Shown here: positions 9,828-20,405 of the stretch, piece after piece
How positions within the stretch are numbered: the first letter of the stretch is position 1
Layout of the letters: each line of letters starts with the position of its first letter
From: Typha latifolia
Lineage: Eukaryota > Streptophyta > Magnoliopsida > Poales > Typhaceae
DNA: 64,000 bases
Assembly (NCBI GenBank): GCA_019914945.1
Contig: CM034109.1
Location: 1,054,001-1,118,000 of the forward strand
Direction of reading: 5' to 3'
Notes under the pieces: model-generated
Seen by the model: the letters and a program-made list of their open reading frames with translations, nothing else
Database searches by the model: none
Told to the model about the DNA's origin: nothing
Translations under genes and position numbers: made by a program

Positions 9828-12644
9828 ATGGCTAAGCTTACGTCCTCCACCACCCATGGAGTTTTACTTCTACCTCTCTGCCTTCTACTCCTCCACATCT
9901 TCTCTCCCGCTTTATCTCTAGAGACTACCAAACTACGAGGGAGTTGCGTTGCGAGTGAGAGAGATGCACTTCTCACCTTTAAGGAGGGCATCAATACTCT
10001 ACATGGGAGTTTATTATCTTCTTGGGAAGGCCAAGATTGCTGCAGATGGAGGGGTGTCCTGTGCAGCAACAAGACGGGGCACGTTGTCAAGCTCGACCTC
10101 CGAGTCGACCCCGACGAGTTTCCATGGGCTTCCATTAGCAGCAACATTAGCCCTTCTCTTCTCACTCTAGAGCATCTTAACTATCTCGACCTAAGCTCAA
10201 ACAACTTCGGAGGTCAGCAAATACCGAAATTCATAGGCTCCTTCAAGAACTTAAAGTATCTCAGCCTCTCTGATGCGGGCTTTCGTGGTAGCGTACCTCC
10301 TCAGCTTGGTAATCTAACTAAGCTGCTCCATCTTGATCTTGGTGGTAATTACTATTTGCAATTGGTTGATCTGGTAGCTTGGTTACCACATCTCTCCTCT
10401 TTGAAGCACCTCGATATGAGCTATGTGAACCTCAGTGCTGCTGTGGATTGGGTGCAGGCCTTAAGCATGCTTCCAGCTTCTCTAAGAATCCTTGATCTAT
10501 CCGATTGTAATCTCAATGCCACACTCGCTTCTCTCCCTCTTTACTCTTCTAATCTCACATCACTTGTGACCCTTTATTTATATGATAACTACTTTTATGG
10601 TCCTATTCCTGATTGGCTATTAGGAAACATGACCTCCTTAGAAGAACTTTGGCTCGGAGGCAATGATCTCGTCGGCATGATACCGGAGACTATGAAGAAT
10701 CTACACAAATTGAAAGTGCTCGATCTAGGATGGAATCAGATCAATGGGGACATAGCAGAATTGATGGAGAGGCTGCCGCACAAGATACAATCATTATATT
10801 TGGGGGGAAATAATTTGAATGGAAGTCTGCCAAATTGGATTGATAATATGACCAGTCTAAGCACTCTTGATCTCGGTTACAACAGTCTCACCGGCTCCAT
10901 ACCTTCAGGGATGGGAAAGCTCAATAATCTAAGCTACTTGGATTTGAGTTATAACCAATTGGTCGGCATGATATTAGAAGACCATTTTACAAGCCTGACA
11001 AGATTAGAGATACTAGACTTGTCAACTAACTCCTTGACTATGGGAGTACATCCAAATTGGATCCCTCCATTCAAATTAAAGAAAGTCGACTTGAGCTATT
11101 GCAAGTTGGGACCCCATTTTCCTGCATGGATTCAATCACAGACTAACATTACTTCTCTAGTTATGTCTAGTGCAGGAATCACGGACAAGTTGCCAAATTG
11201 GTTTTGGAATATAATTTCTCAAATCCAAAATCTTGACCTCTCCCTTAACCAGATCAGCGGAGTGTTACCAATGACTCTAGAGTTCCTATCAACGGCAAAA
11301 TCTATAATCCTGCATTCAAACAAGTTTGAAGGTCGGTTACCAAAGTTACCGATGGGTCTTTGGTACTTAGATCTCTCAAGAAATTATATATCAGGTCCAC
11401 TTCCACTAAACCTTGGATCTATAGAGTTGAGTTACTTGCTTCTTTTAAACAACCTTATCAATGGAACCATCCCATCATTTTTGTGCAACCAACTGCAATC
11501 CTTAGAAGTTCTAGATCTATCAAACAACCACCTCTCAGGACAGCTTCCTGAATGCTGGACAAGTGGTAACTCTTTTAGAGTCAAAAATGATTGGAGAGAT
11601 GTAGGTTGTTATCTCGTCATGGCAAATTTCTACAACAACAGTCTCTCCGGTAAATTCCCTTTATTTTTCCGAAGTTGCCAACAGCTTTCATTTCTTGATC
11701 TCTCTTATAATAACTTCACTGAAAACTTACCAGCGTGGATAGGAACAAGACTACCAAATTTAGTCTTCCTCCTATTGAAGTCTAACATGTTTTCTGGCTA
11801 TATTCCTATTAAGCTTTCAAAACTTGACCAACTTCAAGTTTTGGACCTTTCTCACAACAATCTATCAGGAACCATAGATCCGTCCCTCCTGAAGTTCAAG
11901 GCAATGACACTTACCTCCCCATATACAAGTGATCTCAATACACTTGCAGCAAATATAGTTGAGAGTATTGATAGTAACAGCGATCCCTTTAGCTTATTTG
12001 TGATCACAAAAGGGCAAATTTTAGAATACCAAAATGATAAGATCTTTTTCTTGTTGAGCCTTGATTTATCAGGAAATAGTTTAACTGGAGAGATCCCTAA
12101 ACAGATAGGTGCCCTTGCTGGATTAAAAAACTTGAACTTGTCATCAAATCGATTGATTGGAAATATTCCACAAACAATGAATGGTCTACTATCATTGGAA
12201 TCGCTTGACCTGTCAAATAACGAGCTCTTTGGTGAAATTCCTCCGACTCTGTCAGTTCTAACCTTTTTGAGCCACTTGAACTTGTCCTACAATAATCTCT
12301 CAGGAAGAATTCCATCAGGAGGTCAGCTTGAAACATTCCTCGATCCAACTATCTACATCGGCAACAACAATCTTTGTGGGCCTCCTACATCCAAGAATTG
12401 CTCAGGAAATCAAACTACTATGAGTGATCTTCCAGAACATGAAGATGGATACGATATGTCATCTTTTTATCTCAGCATGGGTCTAGGATTTGCAATGGGG
12501 TTTTGGATGATTTTTGGTACCTTGCTGTTTAAGAGGACATGGAGAACAACATATTTTCTCTTCGTTGACGACATCTGTGATAGAATGTATGTATTTATGG
12601 TTCTCAAGTGGGCTAGACTCAATGCCAGGATTAAGAAGAAATAA
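9828..12644 (+). CDS. LRR receptor-like protein copy B (EIX/Cf-type), intact
   Basis: The 938-aa single-exon reading frame is the only undamaged RLP in the array. Order of parts: signal peptide about 1-30; N-terminal LRR cap 40-90 with C40, the C71-C72 pair and C79; roughly thirty LRRs of about 24 residues with the plant LxGxIP signature; a non-LRR island about 686-742; the last four repeats; a cysteine cap with GNNNLCGPPTSKNC; an acidic juxtamembrane stretch (LPEHEDGYD); a transmembrane helix about 880-901; and a short basic tail ending KKK. No kinase domain follows. Family members act at the plasma membrane, usually with SOBIR1/BAK1-type kinases, in pattern-triggered immunity; the ligand here is unknown. 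The start is supported by alignment with copies A and C and by ccATGG context. Flanks on both sides match copy A, so the two arose by duplication of a unit about 5.9 kb apart. Confidence 0.93.
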   Translation: MAKLTSSTTHGVLLLPLCLLLLHIFSPALSLETTKLRGSCVASERDALLTFKEGINTLHGSLLSSWEGQDCCRWRGVLCSNKTGHVVKLDLRVDPDEFPWASISSNISPSLLTLEHLNYLDLSSNNFGGQQIPKFIGSFKNLKYLSLSDAGFRGSVPPQLGNLTKLLHLDLGGNYYLQLVDLVAWLPHLSSLKHLDMSYVNLSAAVDWVQALSMLPASLRILDLSDCNLNATLASLPLYSSNLTSLVTLYLYDNYFYGPIPDWLLGNMTSLEELWLGGNDLVGMIPETMKNLHKLKVLDLGWNQINGDIAELMERLPHKIQSLYLGGNNLNGSLPNWIDNMTSLSTLDLGYNSLTGSIPSGMGKLNNLSYLDLSYNQLVGMILEDHFTSLTRLEILDLSTNSLTMGVHPNWIPPFKLKKVDLSYCKLGPHFPAWIQSQTNITSLVMSSAGITDKLPNWFWNIISQIQNLDLSLNQISGVLPMTLEFLSTAKSIILHSNKFEGRLPKLPMGLWYLDLSRNYISGPLPLNLGSIELSYLLLLNNLINGTIPSFLCNQLQSLEVLDLSNNHLSGQLPECWTSGNSFRVKNDWRDVGCYLVMANFYNNSLSGKFPLFFRSCQQLSFLDLSYNNFTENLPAWIGTRLPNLVFLLLKSNMFSGYIPIKLSKLDQLQVLDLSHNNLSGTIDPSLLKFKAMTLTSPYTSDLNTLAANIVESIDSNSDPFSLFVITKGQILEYQNDKIFFLLSLDLSGNSLTGEIPKQIGALAGLKNLNLSSNRLIGNIPQTMNGLLSLESLDLSNNELFGEIPPTLSVLTFLSHLNLSYNNLSGRIPSGGQLETFLDPTIYIGNNNLCGPPTSKNCSGNQTTMSDLPEHEDGYDMSSFYLSMGLGFAMGFWMIFGTLLFKRTWRTTYFLFVDDICDRMYVFMVLKWARLNARIKKK

Positions 12645-13266
12645 AGCAGAGGAGCAGTGTTGCTAGTGAAGGAGTTTGGAAGGTTCGAACTATGGAGACT
12701 GGTTCAAAGGCTTAGAACGTCAAACCCAACATATAATATATAATCTTCTATTTATACTTATGATACACATGCAGAAATAATAGTCTTTTCAGTAATACTA
12801 TGATATTACCCTACACACTTTACCAAATTTAGATGCTTGTTTCCTTAATTTCCGCTGATTTTGCCACAAATTTAATGCTCATGCCACCACCATTTGAAAA
12901 ATGAGATGAGTTATGCATACAGAGAAATCATGTTGATATATATGTTTAGCTTAGATATGCTTCATAAATATATGCCATTGACCATGCGAGATAAATGGAT
13001 TGGTATTTACTTCTCATCGTAGTTATAAATAATAGTTAAATAATCGACCTTAATGTAGATTTTACTGCAGCTCCAACTGCATAAATTATTGTTGGAACTT
13101 TTCAAATAACACTCTACATTTATTATTTTTAAATTAACATCCTGTCAAACACTATGCGATAATGTGAGGTTATAAGCATGCACTCTATATAAAATAACCA
13201 TATACTAGAAGATATAAATAGACACTATAGGGTAATACGAGGTTATAAGCCCGCACTCTATGTCAA
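12645..13266. other. 3' flank of RLP copy B
   Basis: Near-identical to the flank after copy A up to about 13140, with a deletion of about 60 bases near 12778 relative to 6828-6890. The part at 13140-13266 contains a short repeated phrase (ataagcatgcactctat at 13171, ataagcccgcactctat at 13245). No coding sequence. Confidence 0.7.
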
Positions 13267-13269
13267 ATA

Positions 13270-13560
13270 ATCAAAAAGATCTTGATCTCTCCTTTAACCA
13301 GATCAGTGGGGTGTTACCAATGACTCTGGAGTTTTTGTCAGTAGGATTTTCCATATACCTACATTCAAACCCGTTTGAAGGATAGGTACCACAATTACCG
13401 AGCCGTCTTTTGTTCTTAGATCTCTCAAGAAATTATATATCAAGTCCACTACCACTAAACTTTGGAGCTATAGAGTTGAATTACTTGTTTCTTTCAAACG
13501 ACCATATCAGTGGAACTCTCTTATCATCTATGTGCAACCAACTACGGTCCTTAAAAATGA
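13270..13560 (+). pseudogene. RLP fragment: internal LRRs only
   Basis: The sequence from 13277 matches the middle of the RLP genes (11235-11510 in copy B): DLSFNQISGVLPMTLEF, then FLDLSRNYISSPLPLNF and LLSSMCNQLRSLK. A TAG at 13383-13385 interrupts the frame, and homology stops about 13555, where unrelated AT-rich sequence takes over. There is no start, no cap and no membrane segment. It is a truncated copy left by rearrangement of the array. Its codon choices in the CNQLR region are closer to copy C than to copies A and B. Confidence 0.8.
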
Positions 13561-14616
13561 AGAAAAAAAATGGTGACATTCACTTTCATATATAGGCTAC
13601 TAAGCTTCGTGATACTTTCTTTTCTCTATATGTTTAGAAACTATTATAATTTTCAGTATCTTACAACTAGATGAATTGCATACTCTTTCGGTCTCCTTTT
13701 CACATCCATTAGAATTGCCATAATCCGCATCATTTCTAATAACAAGTCCGCATAGCAAGTCTTTGTTTCTAGTTAGGATCAGCTCGATAAGTTATTGTAA
13801 CTATCAATATCATTGCGAGACCTTGAAGACTTAAATATGAGCGAGCATAGACGTGCTCTTGAATAACATATATTGTGATAGCTAATAAATAAGGGAAATT
13901 CGATATTTCCAAAGTTTGTGCCCCAATAGTAGTAAATTAAAAAGAAGAAGTTTAATAGCCATGCACAAATTCTTTATCCGATTGCTGCACCAAATTCACC
14001 ACCCACTCAATCTCAAACACAACGGTAGTTAATGGATGTGAAAAGGACAATAGAACAGAAGTTTAATAGTAGTAAATTTCTTCACAGCAAGACAACTGTT
14101 TTCTTATTATCTATTTAAGCACAATAGAACAGAAACCTGTTAAGAAAAAATACCTGGAGTTAAGACAGGAACACACTCTTAATCCATCATCTGCCAGAAC
14201 AAAGATAAACAAGGTGTAAAGGAGAAAAACCTAGTTACATTAGGATTTTCTTTTCCTATATTTGATAATAAACCTGTAGTAGAATTTCTAGAGTATCAGG
14301 TTTGAGAGACTTATACCTTTCATTATGCAAGCCCAAACTTACTGAAAGCCTACTGAGATGTTCCTAACATAGAGTTGGATCATTATCGAAAACTCTCGTA
14401 ATTTATCAATGGTCTGATTGATCTGCATCTTGAAGTCTTTTCTAATGTCTGACGACATCCTACAGTAAGAATCATATAAGAGAATCCCATAATAAGTTAC
14501 TAACAAGTAGATTTCTTTTCTATATTTCATAATGATAGCTTGCAAGAGAAAATCCAGTGCCTTTCCCAAAACAAAAATCAGCACTTTCTCACAAAGGACA
14601 ACATCTTCTTAAAAGA

Positions 14617-14638
14617 TTGTTGTTGTTGTTGTTGTTGT
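14617..14638. repeat. TTG/GTT microsatellite
   Basis: A short run of seven TTG units in non-coding DNA. Confidence 0.9.
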
Positions 14639-16189
14639 GAAAGAAAGTCCTTAGACCATCTTAAAATAAGTATGTATAAAACACTCTTCCTCTTCTCGTT
14701 CTTTTCATTCTAGCTTTCCATTTTAAAGATCAAGTACTGATTTCGATCGTCACCTTTACATCATGCTCACCTGTGACACTTAAAAGAACTAATCAAAGAT
14801 TATGTTCTTGTTGAAAAGAACTTCTAGGACGATTCAACGTGAGGTCGTCATTTTCCTTTCAACACGGTTATGGAACAAGTTTTATGACGTGACATAATTT
14901 TTTAGGCTGAAATTGCACAATAATTTATAGAATTTTCAGACTTTTGCTTGTTGTACCTATCCCTTCTCTAGATTTCCACAAACTAATATACAGGGCTACT
15001 ACGGAAAGAGTTTGAAAGGTTCAATCTATGGATATATATATATCGTTGATCAAAGAGGCATAAATTTATTAATCCTCATTTGATTATGACTTGTTATGTG
15101 CAGGCCAAACCCAACATGTATCATCGAACCCTAAGCCTAACCTCACTCGATCACCACTCCCACTATTTGTCTCTTCCTCGTGTAGTCGCCTCTCTACCCC
15201 CTCTCCCTCCCTATCACTCTTTCTCCTACGACGACAAACCCCTTCTCACCATCGATACTAGCATCCCTATCACCGGTCTTTCACTAGCCATAAGATTCTT
15301 GTCTTTATTCAGAAGATGTAATAACCATAAAAAAAAGGGGTGCACATGTGCTTGGCACGTGCACTGACTTAAGGGCACAAAAATATTATTATTTTCTCTT
15401 ATTTATTTATTCTTGTAAATTAAGCTAAATAACGTGTAGCCCCTGCATAGGCAATTTCATCTGTCAATGGATATGTATTTTAGGCTTAGTGTGGCCTTGA
15501 TGTTATGGACTTCTTGTCTGTATTATTTATGAAAATGTGGGTTTTTCGTTTGTATATTGTGTTGAGACATTGACCAGCAGGTCACATGGTAATCACATGG
15601 GTTCTACCCACATGAGGGGCACGTGTTTGGTGGCAGGTGTTACGGAAGAGGATGGAGGGGAGATGGAGATGTTCGAGAAGACGAGGCTTTGGGATCAAGG
15701 ACGTAAGAAAGAGAGATATTGAGATTGAGATAGGGAGAGGGAGAGATCGAGCCAGAGCAAAAGGAGGGGAGCTGAGAGGATGATGCTTCATGGAGGCAGG
15801 GGGAACAAAGATGAGGGAGAAGAGAGCTCAGAGGAGAGCGCCAAAGAGGATGATGATAACAACGATGACATGTCGGTGGTCATCCGACTTCCTTCTCGTA
15901 CCTTAATGGTTGGTTGAATGTAAAAACTATATTGTAATTGTCATGAAATTTTGAATTGTTAGATTGAAAAAATTAAAATTTAAAACTAAAAATTAATACT
16001 TAAATTTATTTACTTAATATTAATTGTTGGTAGTTGAATTGGTGCATGGATTTGTGTTGAATTGAATTTCTAGTTAAATGCTTATGGTTGTGACTTTTGT
16101 ATTATATAATTTTTGAGTTAAAAAGAGATTATTTTATTTAAATAATATGCCATTTATTTAGGGTAAATTAGTAAATATGATTCTTAATT

Positions 16190-16432
16190 TTTATAAATAT
16201 TATTGTATTATTCATGTCGTGTTAAATGTGTTATCGTGTGAAGTTAATGCGTCATGTCAGCATGACTTGTTTATTAAATGGGTTATATGGGTCATATCGT
16301 ATTACTCATATAATAAATAGGAAGTGTTCGTGTTTATCAAATGCAACCCGTTTAATAATCGGGTTATATTCGTGTTAGAACAAATTGACCCGACTCAAAC
16401 CCGCTTAAAATGACCTAATTGCCGCCCCTAAT
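16190..16432. mobile_element. Probable hAT-like element end
   Basis: The segment is rich in repeated cgtgt, gggtcat and acccgttt motifs and ends with aattgccgcccctaa, which resembles the terminus of plant hAT-type non-autonomous elements (TAGGGGCGGCAA in reverse complement). I could not find the partner terminus or a target duplication with confidence, so only this end is called. Confidence 0.3.
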
Positions 16433-17537
16433 TCTATCTCTCCTATTTCATTCATCCAACTAAAATTACCTTTTCTCTTAACCTCATCCAACACTCTTCT
16501 CCTCTCTCTTAATCTCTGCCTTCGCTTTCTCATTGCACCATCACCACACCCTACCTTCTCCGATAGGGGCCCCCATTCCTCCTCTTCTCTCTCGTACCAC
16601 TTTTCCCCTATCTGTGACCATGGTCAAGATAGGATTGAGAGAGGAGGAGATACTTAGGTGTGATTTTGGAGGAGAGGAGAAGAGAAGAAGAGATTGGCAA
16701 GTTGGGGGTGGAGTGGAGTAGAGTTGAACAAGAAAATGTGCGCGTGAGAGAATAAACGATTTCAATTGGATAGGCTAGATTAGAAGAGAAGAAAAATGAG
16801 AAGGGACTAGTGTAAATTATTTTTTTCAATTACTTACTTTTAATTTTCATTAGTTTAAAATATATTTTGAACTAAATTTTGATAACATATAGAGATAGAG
16901 AATTAAAAAAATTAAGTTAAACTCTATCTCGTAGTATTAAGTGATATCTCCTTCTATAATTAAGACATAATTATGTATCTATCACATTTAAAACATAAGA
17001 TAGAGAAATAAAATGAAAAGGACCAAAGCCATCAGATTAGGAGAATAATTCTCCAACTAGTTTAACGAACTCGGCATTCATCACATTCGGTGGTCGCACA
17101 GATCGCCGACTTCTGAGAATAAACCAGTGAATGTAAATAAAAAAACAAAACTAATTAGTAAGCACCAAAGGCAAATGAGAAAACTCCAATCAAGTCAAAT
17201 GAGGCACGCACGATTGAGAGTATCAAGTCAAATGGGGCATGCACGATTGAGATAATCTTGACTGTTATTCAACACCCTTCTTTGTTTCCCTTCCCTAGAA
17301 TTCCACTGGATGACATAGTCAACTCTGACCGGCATGCATTCCCACTTTCGATTACTTTTAGTGAGGAAATATGACAAGATGTATAGTTTATCTTCCAATG
17401 TCATATCACACCAACCAAGTGATTGTTACTTACGCCACTACAGCTATTATCTTGTCACCTAGTAGGTGAAGAAGACCATTTAAATGCAATGTGATATCTT
17501 TTAATATCTCCGAGTGGTTGTATACCGTACTTCGTCT

Positions 17538-17538
<1 letters not shown>

Positions 17539-17578
<40 letters not shown>
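17539..17578. repeat. (CT)n(AT)n microsatellite in the RLP copy C core promoter
   Basis: About 12 CT units run into about 8 AT units, ending 30 bases before the ATG of copy C. The corresponding place in copies A and B holds only a short cactatatat stretch (3842-3851, 9781-9795). The microsatellite therefore grew at the likely TATA position after the copies separated. Confidence 0.9.
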
Positions 17579-17608
17579 GTGTTGGTTTGGAGTGGGAATA
17601 ATAAAACC

Positions 17609-20405
17609 ATGGCTATGCTTCAGTCCTCCACCGCCCATCTAGTTCTACTTTTGCGTCTTTGCCTGCTACTCCTCTACATGATCTCTTACGCTCTATCTAT
17701 GGAGCCAGAACTAGGAGAAAGTTGTATTGCGAGTGAGCGAGATGCACTTGTCTCATTCAAGGAGCGCATCACTGATCCAGCTCGGAGTTTGTTGTCTTCT
17801 TGGGAAGGCCAAAATTGCTGTAGATGGAGGGGCGTCATGTGCAGCAACAGGACAGGGCATGTTGTCAAGCTTGACCTTCGAGTCCTAGCAGAGTTTCTAC
17901 CAATTTCCATGAGCAGCGACATTAGCCCTTCTCTTCTCGCTCTAGAGCATCTCAACTATCTCAACCTAAGCTTCAACAACTTCGGAGGTCGACAGATACC
18001 AAAATTCATAGGCTCCTTCAAGAACTTGAAGTATCTCGACGTCTCTAATGCAAACTTCAGTGGTAGCGTACCTCCTCAGCTCGGTAATCTCACTAAGCTG
18101 CTCCATCTCGATCTTTCTTTCAATAATTTAAAATCCGTTGACCTGGCATCTTGGTTACCAGTCTTTGAAGCACCTCGGTATGAGTGAGGTGAACCTCAGT
18201 ACTGCTGTAGATTGGGTGCAGGCCGTGGGCATGCTTCCAACTTCTCTAAGAGTCCTTTATCTATCCGGTTGCAATCTCAATGCCACACTCTCTATTCTCC
18301 CTCTTTACTCTTCTAATCTCATGGCACTTGTGACCCTTGATCTTACGGGCAACTACTTAAGTGGTCCTATTCCTGATGGTCTGCTAGGAAACACGACCTC
18401 CTTAGAAGAACTTCGGCTCGGAGGTAATGATCTCGTCGGCATGATACCAGAGACTATGAAGAATCTACACAAATTGAAAGTGCTCGATCTAAGAGGGAAT
18501 CAGATCAGTGGGGACATAGCAAGATTGATGGAGAGGTTATCGCACAAGATACAATCATTGTGGTTGGGCTCAAATTATTTAACTGGCAACTTATTAGGTT
18601 GGATCACGCACAAGACTAGTCTAAGCATTCTTGATCTCAGCAACAATAATCTCACCGGTTCCATCCCTTCTGAGATGGGAAAGCTCACTAATCTGAGCTA
18701 CTTGGACTTAAGTTCCAACCAGTTGGCCGGCATGATAATAGAAGATCATTTCACAAGCTTGACGAGATTAGAGACGCTACACCTGCACAACAACTCCCTA
18801 ACCATAATAGTACATCCAAATTGGATCCCTCCATTCAGATTGAAAGACGTTGACTTGAGCTCCTGCAAGCTGGGACCCCATTTTCCTGCGTGGATTCAAT
18901 CACAGACTAACATTACTGTTTTAAGAATGTCTAGTGCAGGAATCGCTGATAAGCTGCCAAATTGGTTTTGGAATATAATTTCTCAGATCCAACATCTTGA
19001 TCTCTCCCTTAACCAGATCAGCGGAGTGTTACCAATGACTCTGGAGTTCATGTCAGCAGCAGAAACTATAGTGCTGAGTTCAAATAAGTTCCAAGGTCAG
19101 GTACCACAGTTACCGATAGGTCTTCGGTACTTAGATCTCTCAAGAAATTATATATCGGGGCCACTGCCACTAAACCTTGGAGCTATAGAGTTGTACTATT
19201 TGCTTCTTCCATATAATCGTATCAGTGGAACCATCCCACCATCTATGTGCAACCAACTCAGGTCCATACAAGTCCTAGATCTATCAAACAACCACCTCTC
19301 GGGACTACTTCCTCAATGTTGGACAAGTGGCAACTCTTCGAGAGCCAAAACTGAATTGAGAGATGTAGGTTCAAATCTCGGCTTTATAAGTTTCCGCAAC
19401 AACAGTCTCTCTGGTAAATTTCCTTTGTTTATCCGAAGTTGCCAACAACTTTCGTTTCTTGATCTCTCTTATAATAACTTCTCTGGAAACTTACCGGCAT
19501 GGATAGGAACAAGACTACCAAATTTAGCCTTCCTCCTATTAAAGTCAAACATGTTTTCCGGCTATATTCCTCTTGAGCTTACAAAACTTGACCGCCTTCG
19601 AATTTTGGACCTTGCTCATAATAATCTATCCGGAACTATAGCTCCATCCCTCGTGAACTTCAAAGCAATGTCTCTTATCTCCCCATATAAAGGTGATGTC
19701 AATACAATTGCAGCATATATACCTGCCAATATTAATGCTTACAACGATACCTTTAGCTTATTAGTGGACACAAAAGGGCAAACTTTGGAATACCAAAAAG
19801 ACAAGATCTTTTTCATGTTGAGCCTTGATTTGTCGACAAATAGTTTAACCGGAGAAATCCCCGAAGAGATAGGTGCCCTTGCTGGATTGACGAACTTGAA
19901 CTTGTCTGCAAATCGATTGACTGGAAATATTCCAAAAACAATCGGTGATCTACGATCATTGGAATCTCTTGACCTATCGAATAATGAGCTCTTTGGTGAA
20001 ATTCCTTCAACTCTGTCAGCTTTAACTTTTTTGAGTCATTTGAACTTGTCCTACAATAATCTCTCAGGAAGAATTCCGTCAGGAGGTCAACTCGAAACAT
20101 TCGAGAATCCAACTATATACATCGGCAACAACAATCTTTGTGGGCCTCCTACTTCCAAGAATTGTTCAAGAAATCAAACTTCTATGAGTAATCTTCCAGA
20201 ACATGAAGATGGATATGATATGTCATCTTTTTATCTCAGCATGGGTATAGGATTCGCAGTGGGGTTTTGGGTGGTTTTTGGTACCTTGTTTAAGAGGACA
20301 TGGAGAACAACAAATTTTCTCTTCCTTGACAACATCTGTGATAGAATTTATGTGTTTATGATTCTCAATTGGGCTAAACTCATTGCCAGCAGCAAGAAGA
20401 AATAA
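17609..20405 (+). pseudogene. LRR receptor-like protein copy C, frameshifted
   Basis: A full-length single-exon RLP homologous to copies A and B. The ATG at 17609 aligns with the other starts. The frame encodes signal peptide, N-terminal cap ([16 protein letters not shown] and [11 protein letters not shown]) and the first repeats, then breaks near 18160: copy B has 11 bases between ttaccac-type and ctttgaagcacc sequence where copy C has three, a net loss of eight. Translation stops at 18185-18187 after 192 residues. The remaining 2.2 kb stays open in another frame (18138-20405), with repeats, island, cap, membrane helix and a tail ending SSKKK. There are no further lesions, so inactivation is recent or the fragment is tolerated. 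Copy C is clearly more diverged from A and B than those are from each other. Confidence 0.85.

Larger units (their letters stand above)
13596..17538. other. Non-coding with RLP 5'-flank relics
   Basis: About 13680-14040 is a degenerate copy of the RLP 5' flank seen at 1400-1780, reaching into what would be the signal peptide but with no ATG-led frame, so it marks another lost RLP. About 14785-14990 resembles 1930-2180. The pyrimidine-rich and purine-rich stretches at 15150-15250, 15640-15850 and 16430-16800 give short open frames on both strands with no domain. The last 300 bases resemble the promoters of the other RLP copies. Confidence 0.55.

Noticed and set aside
9828..12644. Receptor kinase (LRR-RLK)
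   Set aside because: Only about 36 residues follow the membrane helix and no kinase motifs are present in any frame downstream, so it is an RLP.
15080..15367. 95-codon open frame in the RLP intergenic region
   Set aside because: Low-complexity histidine/serine/leucine composition from pyrimidine-rich DNA, no homology recognised.
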